Part shown: positions 33,801-44,620 of the stretch, in pieces
Layout of the letters: the number at the start of each line of letters is the position of its first letter
How positions within the stretch are numbered: the stretch's first letter is position 1
From: Pyrenochaeta sp. MPI-SDFR-AT-0127
Taxonomy: Eukaryota; Ascomycota; Dothideomycetes; Pleosporales; Cucurbitariaceae
DNA length: 64,000 bases
Assembly (NCBI GenBank): GCA_020747015.1
Contig: JAGTJM010000007.1
Location: forward strand, 558,001-622,000
Direction: 5' to 3'
Position numbers and translations under genes: made by a program
Notes under the pieces: model-generated
What the model saw: only the letters and a program-made list of their open reading frames with translations
The model's database searches: none
What the model was told of the DNA's origin: nothing

Positions 33801-35401
33801 AAGTTCGATATGTTCCTTGTGGGCTATGCAATCTCTAGCATCGCAGAAGATAGTGTACAAGAGCGAAGACAGTTCGTCATCGTCTGCGCTTGACGGAGTA
33901 ACCGTCGCCGCGTAGTGCCATATAGGCTAACATCATGACCCTCTGCTGCGCTCCTAGTGCCTTGCGATACTTGTTCTCATCGTCACGTCTACAGCTTGTG
34001 TCCACCGCTTGTGTCCGCCGCTGCGCTCCTGTTCATGGTGCCTTGCCACGCCTTGCCGTGAACGTCCTCGTCGTTGCCGTGCCTGTCGTTGCGCGTCCGC
34101 CGCGGCCAACGCTGTGCTAGTGGTATAGTCACAATATAACAGAAGCAGTTGTCACCCATCAACCATGGTTGGCGAGGGCAGTAAGCCGAGAGGACATTGT
34201 TGAGACATAAGCGGAGCGGGTAGCTGGGAAGCTACGATGGTGAAAGGCAGACGATGTTCGAAGCCCGGAAATCCTGCGTTAACATTAGCGAAGGGTCAGA
34301 CTCAAAGAGCGAGATGAAGGTCGCGGAGGCCCGAACCGTATGTTCCTTGCACGAAGACCCAAGCCATGCTGCTTCAGCACGTAGCAGGTGTGCAAGCTGT
34401 GGACGTGTGAGGTCGTGAACAGGATAACGATGTCAAGATGGGCGATGAAGGCAGTGGTCATGTGACCTTGTCTGCATGACTAGTTAGCGTCATTACATAG
34501 TCTCAGGCCCAGCTTGATAAATGAGACAACTCTTACACCCCCAAAGTTTTGACAAACGAGACAATCTGTAGAGGACCGGAAGGGTATGTCAGAGCATCTT
34601 AGCAATAGAGAGAGCGTAATTTTGAAGGTAAGTTAGCAGGACGTTAACTATCGCGCAAGTCAGGAATCTGCGATAACTTCGAGTACGTTGGCGCTTATCA
34701 GGCGTTCCCTTGCCATTTCGGCCTCCACCAGCACGCAAGGACTACGCGCAGCCAACAGGCTGGGCGATCTGATAACCCATGTCAAATTACTTTCGTAAGC
34801 CACACCTGAAACGTGCAGGTTCGTGTTTCACTAGACCGGATAAGTGGCTGCTAGAATCAGGAGTACCAACGCATGTGGCGACCTTCTGTGAATCTTCGTG
34901 CCACACCCGACACAGCGCTGATGGTGACTTGCAGGTACTGCAGTAGGACTTACAGGTTCAGGTAGGGCCTTTCTAGGTGTTCTAACGGCGGAAAGAGCTT
35001 GATGGTGGTGTTGTGGTGAGGGAAGTCAGTTTTGCGACGAAGTCAGGCTCTCTGCAGACCAGGCGCGGAAGGCGTCAACGCGATAGTAATTTTTGGGTGC
35101 GAAGGTGTTTGCATGTTTAGAGTTACCTACAGCACATAATCATCGCCTAGTGTACAGCAGAAATTGAGGTGTGCATAGAGCGAGAGTTGTCGAAAATCGA
35201 AGCACCCATGGGTTTTTCCGTCAAGGGGGTTTTCCGTTGCTCAAGGATGGATGTTACCAGACATTCCCTGAAGGGACCCCGACTTGGCGCGTGCGCAGGG
35301 CTATCCCCGAATAGGTAACGTCGCGTAAAAACCGGACTACCCCGCGTTGCAGGCCCTCAACTCCCGCAGCCATTCTGTTAAGACGAAAATTTGAATGAAC
35401 G
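33801..35401. other. stretch without recognised gene
   Basis: The GC-rich segment 33935-34120 and the rest show only short ORFs without domain similarity. Nothing repeated or palindromic stands out. Confidence 0.35.
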
Positions 35402-36306
35402 ATGACTGCTGAGCAAAACCTGGTTCGAAGGTATACAAAATACCTGTTACTAGAACTCCCTCTCACCATCAGTTCCTTCAATATGCCCTTGATGCATCTT
35501 GCAGTCCTCTCTTTCGGCTGGAGGCCCACAATTTCGGATAGAGCTCTAACACTGACCATCAACAAGAAAACTAGTCATCACTGGTGATAGTGTTTGCGGG
35601 AAAACTTCATTGCTCCGGGCGTCTTTACATGGTCCACTCCAGCCAAACGTAAGTTCAGCCACTCTTGCAAGGCTGCAACTTCTTGGCCACTGCTAAATCT
35701 CCAAATATAGCTTCAAGCTGGCCACGCTGTCGTGACCTCGCAAAACAATGTGCCTTTTGAACAGGCCCCTGGCACGTATGATTGCTATGTGTCAATTGAA
35801 AAGGCAGAAGACATACTAGTGCAGCTCGACTTATGGGATTCGGCTGGCGCATATGACTACGGTCGTTTGGAGCCCTTGAAATATCGTCATACTCATGTCA
35901 TTATAATCAGCTTTTCCATCGATTCGCCCGATTCGCTAGATAACGTAGAGTGGAAGGTTGGTTTTCGCACTATTTCCTATCATTCACCCGTAGTTTTGCT
36001 AATACAAAGCTAAAGTGGAAACCAGAAGCTGCCCATATCTGCACTGCTGTCCCCATTATTCTTGTCGGTTTAAAGAAGGACTTGAGAGATGTACATGTAC
36101 CCCTTAAACAGAGGGAAGGAAGAAGAGCGAGGTGTGTGACTGAGTCGAAGGGAAAGGCAGTGGCACGCAAGATTGGGGCACTCAAATACATTGAATGCTC
36201 TAGTCTGACTGGGGAGGGAGTTAGGGACGTGTTTGAAGCCGCGGCGATGGCTGTACTCAAGGACTCGGACAAGGATGGGACAAATGTATGCTGCGTTATA
36301 ATATGA
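35402..36306 (+). CDS. atypical Rho-family small GTPase
   Basis: My four-exon model: 35402-35430, 35567-35648, 35711-35956 and 36016-36306; introns 136, 62 and 59 bp, all GT-AG. It encodes 215 aa starting MTAEQNLVRRKLVITGD. Landmarks: P-loop GDSVCGKTS (residues ~16-24), the WDSAG motif, ILVGLKKDL for guanine recognition, ECSSLTGEG, and a C-terminal CCVII ending in a CaaX box for prenylation next to a palmitoylatable Cys. Three key positions differ from Rho/Rac/Cdc42: the Ras Gly12 equivalent is Ser, the Gln61 equivalent after DSAG is Ala, and the switch-I Thr is displaced. Such changes predict poor GTP hydrolysis, as in Rnd proteins. The short first exon is the least certain part. Confidence 0.75.
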
Positions 36307-36485
36307 AAAGTACAGCCCGCAATACCAATTATTCTTTCAAGAACCACGACGTACGAGCCTTTCTACGACTCGAATTGTGAGGTGCGAGGACTATGAACAT
36401 CAAGGGAGGTCGGTTCCCAGCCGTTGCGACCCGTACAGCTTGTACGTGCAACTGTCGCGGTGCCGGTCACTGGAAGGCATAACAC

Positions 36486-39442
36486 CAGACTTGGGAACAA
36501 TCAATCTGAATTCATCAATTGATTGGAAATTGATTGATTGATGACTATCAATCAATCCAATTGGCAACCTAAATTTTTTCCAATCAATTCAATTCAGGAC
36601 TCGAAAATTGATTGATTGATTGCCAATTGATCCTGTATAATACAGTAGGTGAGGCTGTAAAATAGGCCTACATTGCCTATACAGGCGATTTTTTTGTGTT
36701 TTAGCCAGGCCACCTGCCCAATCGGGTATACTGTAGGCAAGTCGCCAAAACACCCCAATCTTCCTCATGCAGCAACAACAACAAAATGCCTACAAACTAA
36801 ATCACGACCTATAAAAATGCCTAAAGTGTCTAAAAATATTACTAAATTATCCCAACAACGACGCAAAACTATAAATACAATCTCAGAGTCGCAGACCTTC
36901 GAGGAGGAGTTGCGCGTTGTTGCTAGTCAACGCGCAGTTGACGCGCTTTCAGAATCTGTCAATGCCGCGCCACCCTCAAACGAGCCACCCCACCCAGAAT
37001 CCGACGCCGAGTTCGACGAGCAGCTTGCTGATAACTTTGATGGGATAGATTGGAAGCGTCTTCAGAGTTATATGAAGCCCCTACGGACTCAGAAGCACAA
37101 GAAGAGCTGGATCTATAAGCATGGGTATCGGGTGTGCTTGCGCAGTAATCCTGAACGTATTTTTTTATATGCAGGCACTGCCATCAACAAAAGGTAATTG
37201 ACGCTGGCGGGCAAGGCAAATACGAGGTTACGCTCTCTACTTCAACTGCTGCTGCTCACCTGCAGTCAAATCGGCGAGGGCACAATTATACTCCATCTGG
37301 CCAGCAGAGACCGCACCTCCCTCGTGGCCAGAGAACGCTCCAGGGCCTCACCGTTAATGGGATCAAGATACCACAAGATGTAGGCAATGCGATAGGCAAC
37401 TTCAACGTACAGGCCTTCAGGCTAGCTGCTGTAGGCTAGCTAGTAGAGAACAATCACCCTCTGCGCGAGTTTGAGACTCCTGCATTTCGGGTGTTGATAG
37501 GAGCGGCCAATCCAGAGGCTCTTGATGCCCTATGGAAGAGCCACAAGAGCGTTACGCAGTACACCTTACGCCTGTTTGATTACCTGTTCCCTAAAGTACG
37601 CGAAGAGCTCTCCAAATCTCTTACTAAAATCCACATTTTGTTCGACGGATGGACTGTAAAGAGCGGCAAGAAGGCCTTCTGCGGCGTAGTAGCTCACTAC
37701 GTTGATATAAATGGCCAGCTCAAGGACCTCCCACTCGCCCTGCCTCAGCTATCTGGCTCCCACAGTGGGGAGAGGATTGCTCAGGTAATACTCTAGATTT
37801 TTGAGAAGTTCAGCATCTCTCCATCTAACGTGGGTTACTTTGTACTCGACAACGCTGGCTCAAACAATACGGCAGTAGAATCAATTGCGGAGACCTACGG
37901 CTTCAATCCATTACATCGACGCCTTCGCAGCGGCCCCCATACAATTAATCTGGCTGGGCAAACAATTATTTTTGGAGTTGACAAGGAGTCCTTTGGCAAC
38001 AAGGAGTCGCAGTTTGAGCAGGAGAGGCAGTTTCTGCAAGAGTGGCGGCAGGAAGGGCCTCTAGGCGTACTTATTAACGTTCTTAATTACATTAAGACGC
38101 CTCAACAATACGATCTCATCCGGAGTTTTCAGCAGGGCGAGGAGGGCCTTCTGGCTAGCCAGAAGGCCTCAAAACATAAGGAAATCGTTAAGCCAGTTAT
38201 TACTAGATGGAACTCCTTCTGCGCCGCCTTTGAGAGAGCTACTGAGATGCCGCAAGCTCTTAATGCCTATATACAGTATCACATTGAGAAAACTCGCACC
38301 GAGGAGGCCTTCCGGCGGGCGCGGGGATTAAGGCCTGAGGAGGTGCCTTCCTGGATGAAATCTGACGGCCTTACTTCTCAGGATTGGGCAGTGATTACCC
38401 AGTACATTCAGGTGTTGATGCCTCTCAAGGAGGCTACTGCGAGACTTGAAGGCAGGGGAGCTTCTGGCCGGTTTGGTGCAATCCGTGAGATTATCCCAAC
38501 TTTTGAGGCTATCCTGCAGGCCTACGAGCGCGTCTCAGAGCAGTTCTCTTTCGTTAATTTTAACGAATTAGATGCTCCTGAAGATCATCTGGCAATCAAC
38601 GTTCGAGCAGGATGGAAGAAGCTGGAGAAGTACTACAGGAAGCTTGAAGATTCACCTGCGTACTACGCAGCAACTATACTCCACCCATACTACAAGTTCT
38701 ACTGCGATAACTCTTGGAGAGGGCAGCCTAGATGGCTAGAGAAAGCAGATGCTCAATTCCAGGATTTATGGGCCGAATACAAGGGTGGCCAGGGCGGGCC
38801 ATCTCCACCCCGGAAGAACGCACGGATTGCCACTAATCTGCAGGAGCAGATTGATAAGTACGCCAATCCAGCTCCCCTAGGCAATAGAGACGTACGGGGC
38901 GACGAATACACCCGCTGGAAGCATGAGGAGCCAAATCTGCCCTGGGACCATCCATTTTCTATTAATCCGATTTCCTATTGGATCGCATATCGCCACAAGT
39001 ACCCGAAGCTCTCCCAGCTCGCCCTTGATGTCCTATCTATCCCAGCGTCAAGCTGTGAGTGCGAGAGGCAGTTCTCCGAGCTTGGCGATCTTCTAGAGCC
39101 CCGGCGGGCCAAGCTATCACCCCAGGTGCTCCCTGCAATCCAGAGTGTGAGATGTTGGCTGAAAGCTGGATTCAATCGGCCCCCAGAGCTCTCCTCCATC
39201 CCCGAGAGTACTCTGGAGAGCCTCAATTTAGCATACCAGCTCTACGATTGGACTACCGACGATTGAGGAATTTACAGTATCAGCTCACGTGACTGGGAAA
39301 TTTACTATCAATCAATCAATTTGCAATTCAATTAGGCCTTAATTGGCTAATCAATCAATCAATCCAATTAGGGTGACGTTTTGGGACCAATCAATCCAAT
39401 TGAGGGCTAAAAAAGTTGATTGATTGATTGATCCCAACTCTG
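36486..39442 (+). mobile_element. hAT DNA transposon (copy 3)
   Basis: The termini match over 21 bases with two differences: CAGACTTGGGAACAATCAATC at the left and the inverse of CAGAGTTGGGATCAATCAATC at the right. Both subterminal regions are packed with AATC/GATT repeats. Flanking 8-mers differ, so no target duplication is preserved. The interior encodes a plus-strand hAT transposase broken by a frameshift and two stops. Confidence 0.85.
36817..39266 (+). pseudogene. hAT transposase with frameshift and two TAG stops
   Basis: The likely start is the ATG at 36817 (MPKVSKNITKLSQ). A one-base slip in a run of T at about 37158-37165 shifts the frame in the middle of the BED-type finger; the shifted frame continues as CRHCHQQKVIDAGGQGKY. 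TAG codons follow at 37438 and 37794. The core shows IHILFDGWTVKSGKKAF and YFVLDNAGSNNTAV. The end shows the dimerisation motif ALDVLSIPASSCECERQFSE (39020-39080). All lesions are small, so the copy is inactive but well preserved; the TAGs fit TGG or CAG to TAG. Confidence 0.88.
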
Positions 39443-39666
39443 GGTGGGTGAACAAAAGAAAAAAGAAAAAGAAACGCGCCTTAGCCTTAGCCCAAGGCTG
39501 AGATGTCTTTGGCTTTCAGCATCATTTCGATGACTATTATTTCGAACCTAAATAATTGAATGTGAATTATAGATTGGCGGCATCTGATTTCGAAACTAGG
39601 GGGAGGACCGCGACCGGCAATCAGAGTTGCTAACACTTCCTGTTCTTGACAGGGCAGATATTGATA

Positions 39667-39884
39667 ATGCGACCTGAACCGCCTTTGAAGCCTCGACGAG
39701 GCGCTCGCGCTGCTGTGTCTGGGTCTGAGGTGGCGGCAGCTTCGGCGCGGACGGGGAAGCGGGAAAGTACGGATGTATGCCGTTTCATGCTAGGACAGAT
39801 TATTGTTTTAGTGTTCTAATGTGACAGTTTTTCGAGTTCTCCGAGGGGGTGTCTGGTGACGAAATCGAAATTCCAGGATCGAAG
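39667..39884 (+). pseudogene. possible 5' gene fragment (two exons)
   Basis: An ATG at 39667 starts a 36-codon basic exon (MRPEPPLKPRRGARAAVSGS). A candidate intron at 39775-39827 (GTATGC ... TGACAG) leads into FFEFSEGVSGDEIEIPGSK, after which GTGGGT could be another donor. The spliced segment has the look of a conserved protein N-terminus, but no continuation was found before the pogo element at 40590. I do not recognise the family; it may be a truncated gene or chance. Confidence 0.3.
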
Positions 39885-40587
39885 GTGGGTTTTGCTTAAT
39901 CTCCCATTATTTGAAGCCATGTGGCGCCTGGCCATATAAATTATCGTTGCAATTGGCCCGTGCAGAAATTAGCCTCCCTCTGGTTGGCTAGCAGGCGCGG
40001 GAGATCCTCACACGTATGGTTGAGGCTAACTTAAGGTGTCCTAGCTGGCCTTTCGGCCCCAGCTCCCCGACTTTAAAGTTACCGTCCCCGTAGAAATGCC
40101 ACTAGTGCCGGAGCAATTGACTACCTATGTGTCTGACTATGAATATACCTAAGGTCATTGCCAGAGGAGGTGGAAATATCGAACAGGCAAATTATCAGCT
40201 GTGCCGTGTTTTTTTCTCTGGTGATTGGAGAAAATTTCGAATTTATGATCGGTATTCGATCCTAACTTAATCTCCTCACCCCTCCCGTGTCTCGGCATTT
40301 GTCGAGCAGCTGAGGTCCAGCGAGGAACTCCCCAATGCTTTTCACTCTGGAAACGGATTCCGCATGTCCCATGTAGGACATGGGTACATAAAAATGGTTC
40401 ATGAGTATGCATGCTTCCCCGGATTAGTGGCTGACGCTTATGCTACAATTGTTACTAGCGGCTCTCAACCTTGTTGAGCAGTGCGCACGTATTTTCCATG
40501 CCGTTTGGAGGCAGATTGGACTATGCGAGATAACCACCTTATCCCAAAAAAATTCTGCGTTTGGTCTCCTACAATACCTTCCTGACC
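39885..40587. other. stretch without supported gene
   Basis: Only short ORFs; a plus-strand frame at about 40150-40480 is broken and unassigned. The segment ends at the TA duplicated by the pogo insertion (40588-40589). Confidence 0.35.
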
Positions 40588-40589
40588 TA

Positions 40590-42711
40590 CCGTGTCCGTG
40601 CACCCCTTGCACGTTTTCACCCCTTGCACGCTGAACAACATAACAGCTGAAATACAAATAAGGCTGTAGAGCCATCCACAACAGCTATTACTACGAGATT
40701 TTATGGTAGAGTACTTAGTTAACCTATGTGATTAACTTGCTCTACTTGTATTTACCTGGAAGCTTAACGTTGCGGCCGCAGCGTGTTGTGGCGGGTGGAG
40801 CGGTTGATGCGGCGCCTAACGCCTCCTTACCACCCACAGCATCAACCACCTGCTTCTTCTGCTTGATATCTCCCCTGGGGGGCTTTGAAGCTTGCCTCTT
40901 ACCCTTCTGGGATAATTTGATAGGTTTCTTGGCGTTTTGAGCCTCCCGCTGGCGATCTCGCTCAGCCACCTGATCACCCTTATCCTTCTCCCTGACTGCC
41001 TCGGCCTTCTCTCTCTCTACACGCCTCTCCTGCTTCTGTCGATCGAGCTTCTCCTTGAGCAGCTTGTTGGCTGCTCTAACCTCAGCCCTCTCAGCTTTTT
41101 TCTGCTTCTTCTCGTCCGCATCACGCTCCTTTATCACTTGACGAGTACGCGCTTCCCTGACCTTGCTTGGTGACCAGATAACAGCACCACCATGATACTC
41201 CTTGCGCTGCTGCAGGTCAAGCGGTTTGCCACGTGCGTCTTGCTTCTTCTTGACAACTAGAGCTTGCCTCAACCCCTCAACTTCGTGCTGGAGTAGTTGA
41301 ATATGAGTTGAAATAGAGTGAAACGATCGGCTGAGCTTCTTGGACTCCTCAGACTTGCTATTCTTGGCTGATACCTTCACAAGCCGATCAAGCTTCCTCC
41401 AATCAGACGCGCTGAGCACTGAGGTTGAGCTTTCTCGTGATTCCTGGTCATCTGGGTGGTTGCTGGTAAACCTCTTAAGTATAACGTCGGGGTTAAGGGG
41501 TGCTATACCCGTTGCTTCAAAGGACTTGAGTATCGTTGTTTCCTTAAAGGAGCTCACCCAGGCCTTCCAGAACAGAGGGAAGAAATCACTCTTCTTAATT
41601 GTGAGCAGCCCCTGGCTCTTCTCAAGGAAGCTTGACAGCTCGGTTGAGTAGGCAGTTGCAAGAGGCTTGAACAGGACCACATCAAGCGGCTGAAGAGTGT
41701 GGGTTGAATGAGGGGGAGACACGGCTAATAGGATCTTGTTCCGATCACAGTAGTCAAGGAACTCTATAGTAACGTGAGACCCATGGCCGTCAAGGATGAG
41801 TAGTCGCCAAGCTCGTCGGGCTTTCTTCTTAGTGTAGCGATCAAACACCTGTTCGAGCCATGCAAGGCCTATGTGGTTGTTAGACCAGCCTGACGGTGAT
41901 GAGGTGACGTGTACTAGGTGCTCTCCAGGGTTAATTGCGTCAACCCAGTTTGATTGTACACCACCGGAGGCAGCCTCATAGATGAGGCTTGGCGGCAGGT
42001 ATGATCCATCAGCACACACAGCAGCTATGAGGGTAATCCAATCGCGATTGCCATCTTGAATAGCTGCTCTTACTTCCATCGTCTCCCACAACTGTCGGCT
42101 GAAGATCCTCTTCATCTTTGACAGCACACCAATCATGAAGCCCTTCTCATCCATATTGTATGTATGCCGAGGCTCAATGCCATATTCGTTGATTTTCTGT
42201 TGTAGAAGGTCGAAGTAGAGCTTGTACTTTGCTTCTGAATCAGCCTTGTGGCGGTCGTTGTCCATACCAGTCGTCCATTGTGAGCAGAGACTGATCTTGT
42301 TGCGCTTGAGGAAGCGGGTAACCCAGCTCTCAGAGATTGATGTTTGAGCTATAGCTGCTGCTGAATTTTGTATCATATGCCTTGTAGGAGGTAAGCCTCG
42401 CTTCGTAAGTACTTCTATATACTGTACAAGCTCCCGCTCCTGTTGTGGGTTGAGCTTGCGTTGGTTGAGTCCTACCATTGCGGGGGACGTTGTAACAGCC
42501 CGGTGCCTTCGCGACAGTGTAGAACGCTCAACACCATGTCTATTAGCTATCTTCATGTAATTAAGACGCTCTCCAGGCTTCAGCGATTCTATTTCTTTAA
42601 TCGCATCTTCAATCGGGCTCATATTGGTGGAGTTAGGTTGGGTTGAATATGGAGGGGTAATTGGGTTGATCGTGCAAGGGGTGAAAACGTGCAAGGGGTG
42701 CACGGACACGG
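40590..42711 (-). mobile_element. intact pogo/Fot1-like element
   Basis: Perfect 41-bp inverted repeats at 40590-40630 and 42671-42711, starting CCGTGTCCGTGCACCCCTTG, are flanked by TA on both sides (40588-40589, 42712-42713). Each repeat contains two direct copies of CACCCCTTGCACG, a likely paired transposase-binding site. The single minus-strand transposase is uninterrupted. Intact ends, target duplication and ORF make this the best candidate for a recently active DNA transposon in the window. Confidence 0.95.
40742..42622 (-). CDS. pogo/Fot1-like transposase, full length
   Basis: The frame is open beyond the element end, so the ATG at 42622 (MSPIEDAIKEIESLKPGERL), the first in the element, is chosen, giving 626 aa. 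Domains: a psq-type helix-turn-helix (residues ~1-50), a CENP-B-type helix-turn-helix ending SWVTRFLKRNKI (~110), and the DDE_1 core with YNMDEKGF (~157), LLILDGHGSH (~276) and LQPLDVVLF (~314). It ends in a long Lys/Glu/Arg-rich coiled tail with motifs such as EYHGGAVIWSPSKV and a basic C-terminus. The enzyme would act in the nucleus at the 41-bp ends. No stop or frameshift is present. The truncated relative at 17513-19297 shares the same C-terminal architecture. Confidence 0.93.
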   Translation of the reverse strand: MSPIEDAIKEIESLKPGERLNYMKIANRHGVERSTLSRRHRAVTTSPAMVGLNQRKLNPQQERELVQYIEVLTKRGLPPTRHMIQNSAAAIAQTSISESWVTRFLKRNKISLCSQWTTGMDNDRHKADSEAKYKLYFDLLQQKINEYGIEPRHTYNMDEKGFMIGVLSKMKRIFSRQLWETMEVRAAIQDGNRDWITLIAAVCADGSYLPPSLIYEAASGGVQSNWVDAINPGEHLVHVTSSPSGWSNNHIGLAWLEQVFDRYTKKKARRAWRLLILDGHGSHVTIEFLDYCDRNKILLAVSPPHSTHTLQPLDVVLFKPLATAYSTELSSFLEKSQGLLTIKKSDFFPLFWKAWVSSFKETTILKSFEATGIAPLNPDVILKRFTSNHPDDQESRESSTSVLSASDWRKLDRLVKVSAKNSKSEESKKLSRSFHSISTHIQLLQHEVEGLRQALVVKKKQDARGKPLDLQQRKEYHGGAVIWSPSKVREARTRQVIKERDADEKKQKKAERAEVRAANKLLKEKLDRQKQERRVEREKAEAVREKDKGDQVAERDRQREAQNAKKPIKLSQKGKRQASKPPRGDIKQKKQVVDAVGGKEALGAASTAPPATTRCGRNVKLPGKYK

Positions 42712-42713
42712 TA

Positions 42714-44535
42714 TAGTGTGAGATTATTAACGACAATGCCCGAGAGCCGCATCCGAGTTCAGATCATCGACCTCCTCACAGAGAAAATCATCATTGTCAA
42801 TATTTCCTTCAGCTGCAAAGTCATTGCGCCGCAAGAAGCAAGTGGTGTACTACGTTTGATCACGCCTAACAGTGGGGCAACACGAGGGCCTCCAGGTACC
42901 TTCGGTGGTCACGCCACACGCTGCTGCAGCCACGCGGTCTGACTTCAAAAGTTGCGATGGGCTCAACAACGCTTCTAGGCGCATGAAGACCTATGATATC
43001 TAGCAAATTGGATCCGGTAAGGTATCTACACGAAGACAACAGTCCCTTCTCCACTCATGTTTCGCAGCATACCCTTGGAGAGAACGCACACGGCAAATCC
43101 GAAATGAACATCATCAAGCCAGCCAGCCAACCAGTGCATATCAATCAGCACACCACAACAAAAATATGACACCTTCCGTATTCGTACGCACGTTCAGCTG
43201 CGAACGCGCTTGACACATCGAACTCGTTCTCCACATATGTTCTGCAGCGTACCTGAAGGGACCTCAAACGGCGACAGCGAAGTCAGCAGCTTATGCTAAT
43301 TAACACTTGCATCAAACCCCACTAATACCTCCCGTATTCGTATCCAGGTTCATCAACGGCTCCCTGCAGCACTGTGCGACATTTCAGCTAAGGCCTGAAA
43401 TATCTGGTCGGTATCCCCGTACGAGGAACGAGGCCAAGAATCAGCGAGAACGATACACGAGGCCGTCAGCTCCATTCACAACGCCTCAACCCAGAAAAAC
43501 TTTTACCTCGAGAGAGGAGAATGGCATTCACACACCCCTCACAAGTCCGCGCACCTCTTTTCACATGGTCATGAGACGATGTTGGCTTGTGCTTGTCTTG
43601 CATTAACACCAGCAGGACAAGAAAACATGAGCAAAAGGCTTTCGGCGGTTCCGAAGCAGTTACAGTAATCGCAAATCCCAAGCGAGTCTCTTGATGTGGT
43701 CGAGTTCCAGCATCCGGGCGCTACCAGTAATTGGTTGGCTCTGCCGGAGTGCCTTCTCGTTAGCAATGTCAAGCTTCTAGCTCCTCACATTTATCTATCC
43801 TCGAACTTTCAGGGTTTGATGCGCTTGCGTCATAATGCCCAAGGTTGACTTTTCACGCATACACGAACTCCGCAGTCAAGCCAAAGCTCCTTTGTTCAGG
43901 TATTAAGGAGCTCGACCAGTGGGGGACCCCTACCGCTACATCCGGGCCCGCTTCCTCGCAGTATAGAATGCAGTAGTGGTGGGACGGTTCGATGGTCGCG
44001 ATGCAAAGAGTTCTGCGTTTTAGCTGTGTTGTTGCGGGCAGGCGTGCCGTCGCTCCGTAGTGGATCAATCTACCAATCAGCGCCCGTCTGCTGGCACAGA
44101 TTGCCATAATCCCCGCTTGGCATCGGGGACCCAATGTAAGCAGGAGACGAGACTGCAAACTTGGCAAACGAGGATCACCATGTGCATTCATGGTCAAATT
44201 GCAGGATCTGGGATTGGCTTTTGGAGCATCTCAACGAGCTGAGGAGACGAGTGGGTTCTGCTTGACTGGTATAGGTTGCCCACCATGCACGTCACAGGTC
44301 CTTACATGTGTGGTTTTCTGCTGCATCGAGCATCATTCCAACCACAGGAACCCTCAATATGGGAGGACCGCAAAGGTTTGCGCCATTCATGCACCTTCCA
44401 GCTGGAGTTGAGCAAGCCACGAGCGACCAGTATGTGAGGACAATGCGGCTATGTCAATGCCGGCCCACATGCAATGCTCGGGATTGAGTGCTCTTCTGTG
44501 TGACTTCTTGACCGTCTGGACTTGGCTACTTTTAC
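42714..44535. other. stretch without supported gene
   Basis: Numerous short ORFs on both strands, none with a recognised domain. The right end is presumably the promoter of the coiled-coil gene. Confidence 0.35.
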
Positions 44536-44542
44536 TATATAA
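44536..44542 (+). promoter_or_regulatory. TATA-like element upstream of coiled-coil gene
   Basis: TATATAA lies about 80 bases before the ATG at 44621. A CT-rich tract sits between them, a common fungal core-promoter arrangement. Confidence 0.45.
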
Positions 44543-44620
44543 TTGCGGGCGTTCTTCTGCAGCTTGCAAATTGCACGTTCAAACTCGCTCTTCTCGTCAC
44601 TTCTCTATCACTTCACAGCC

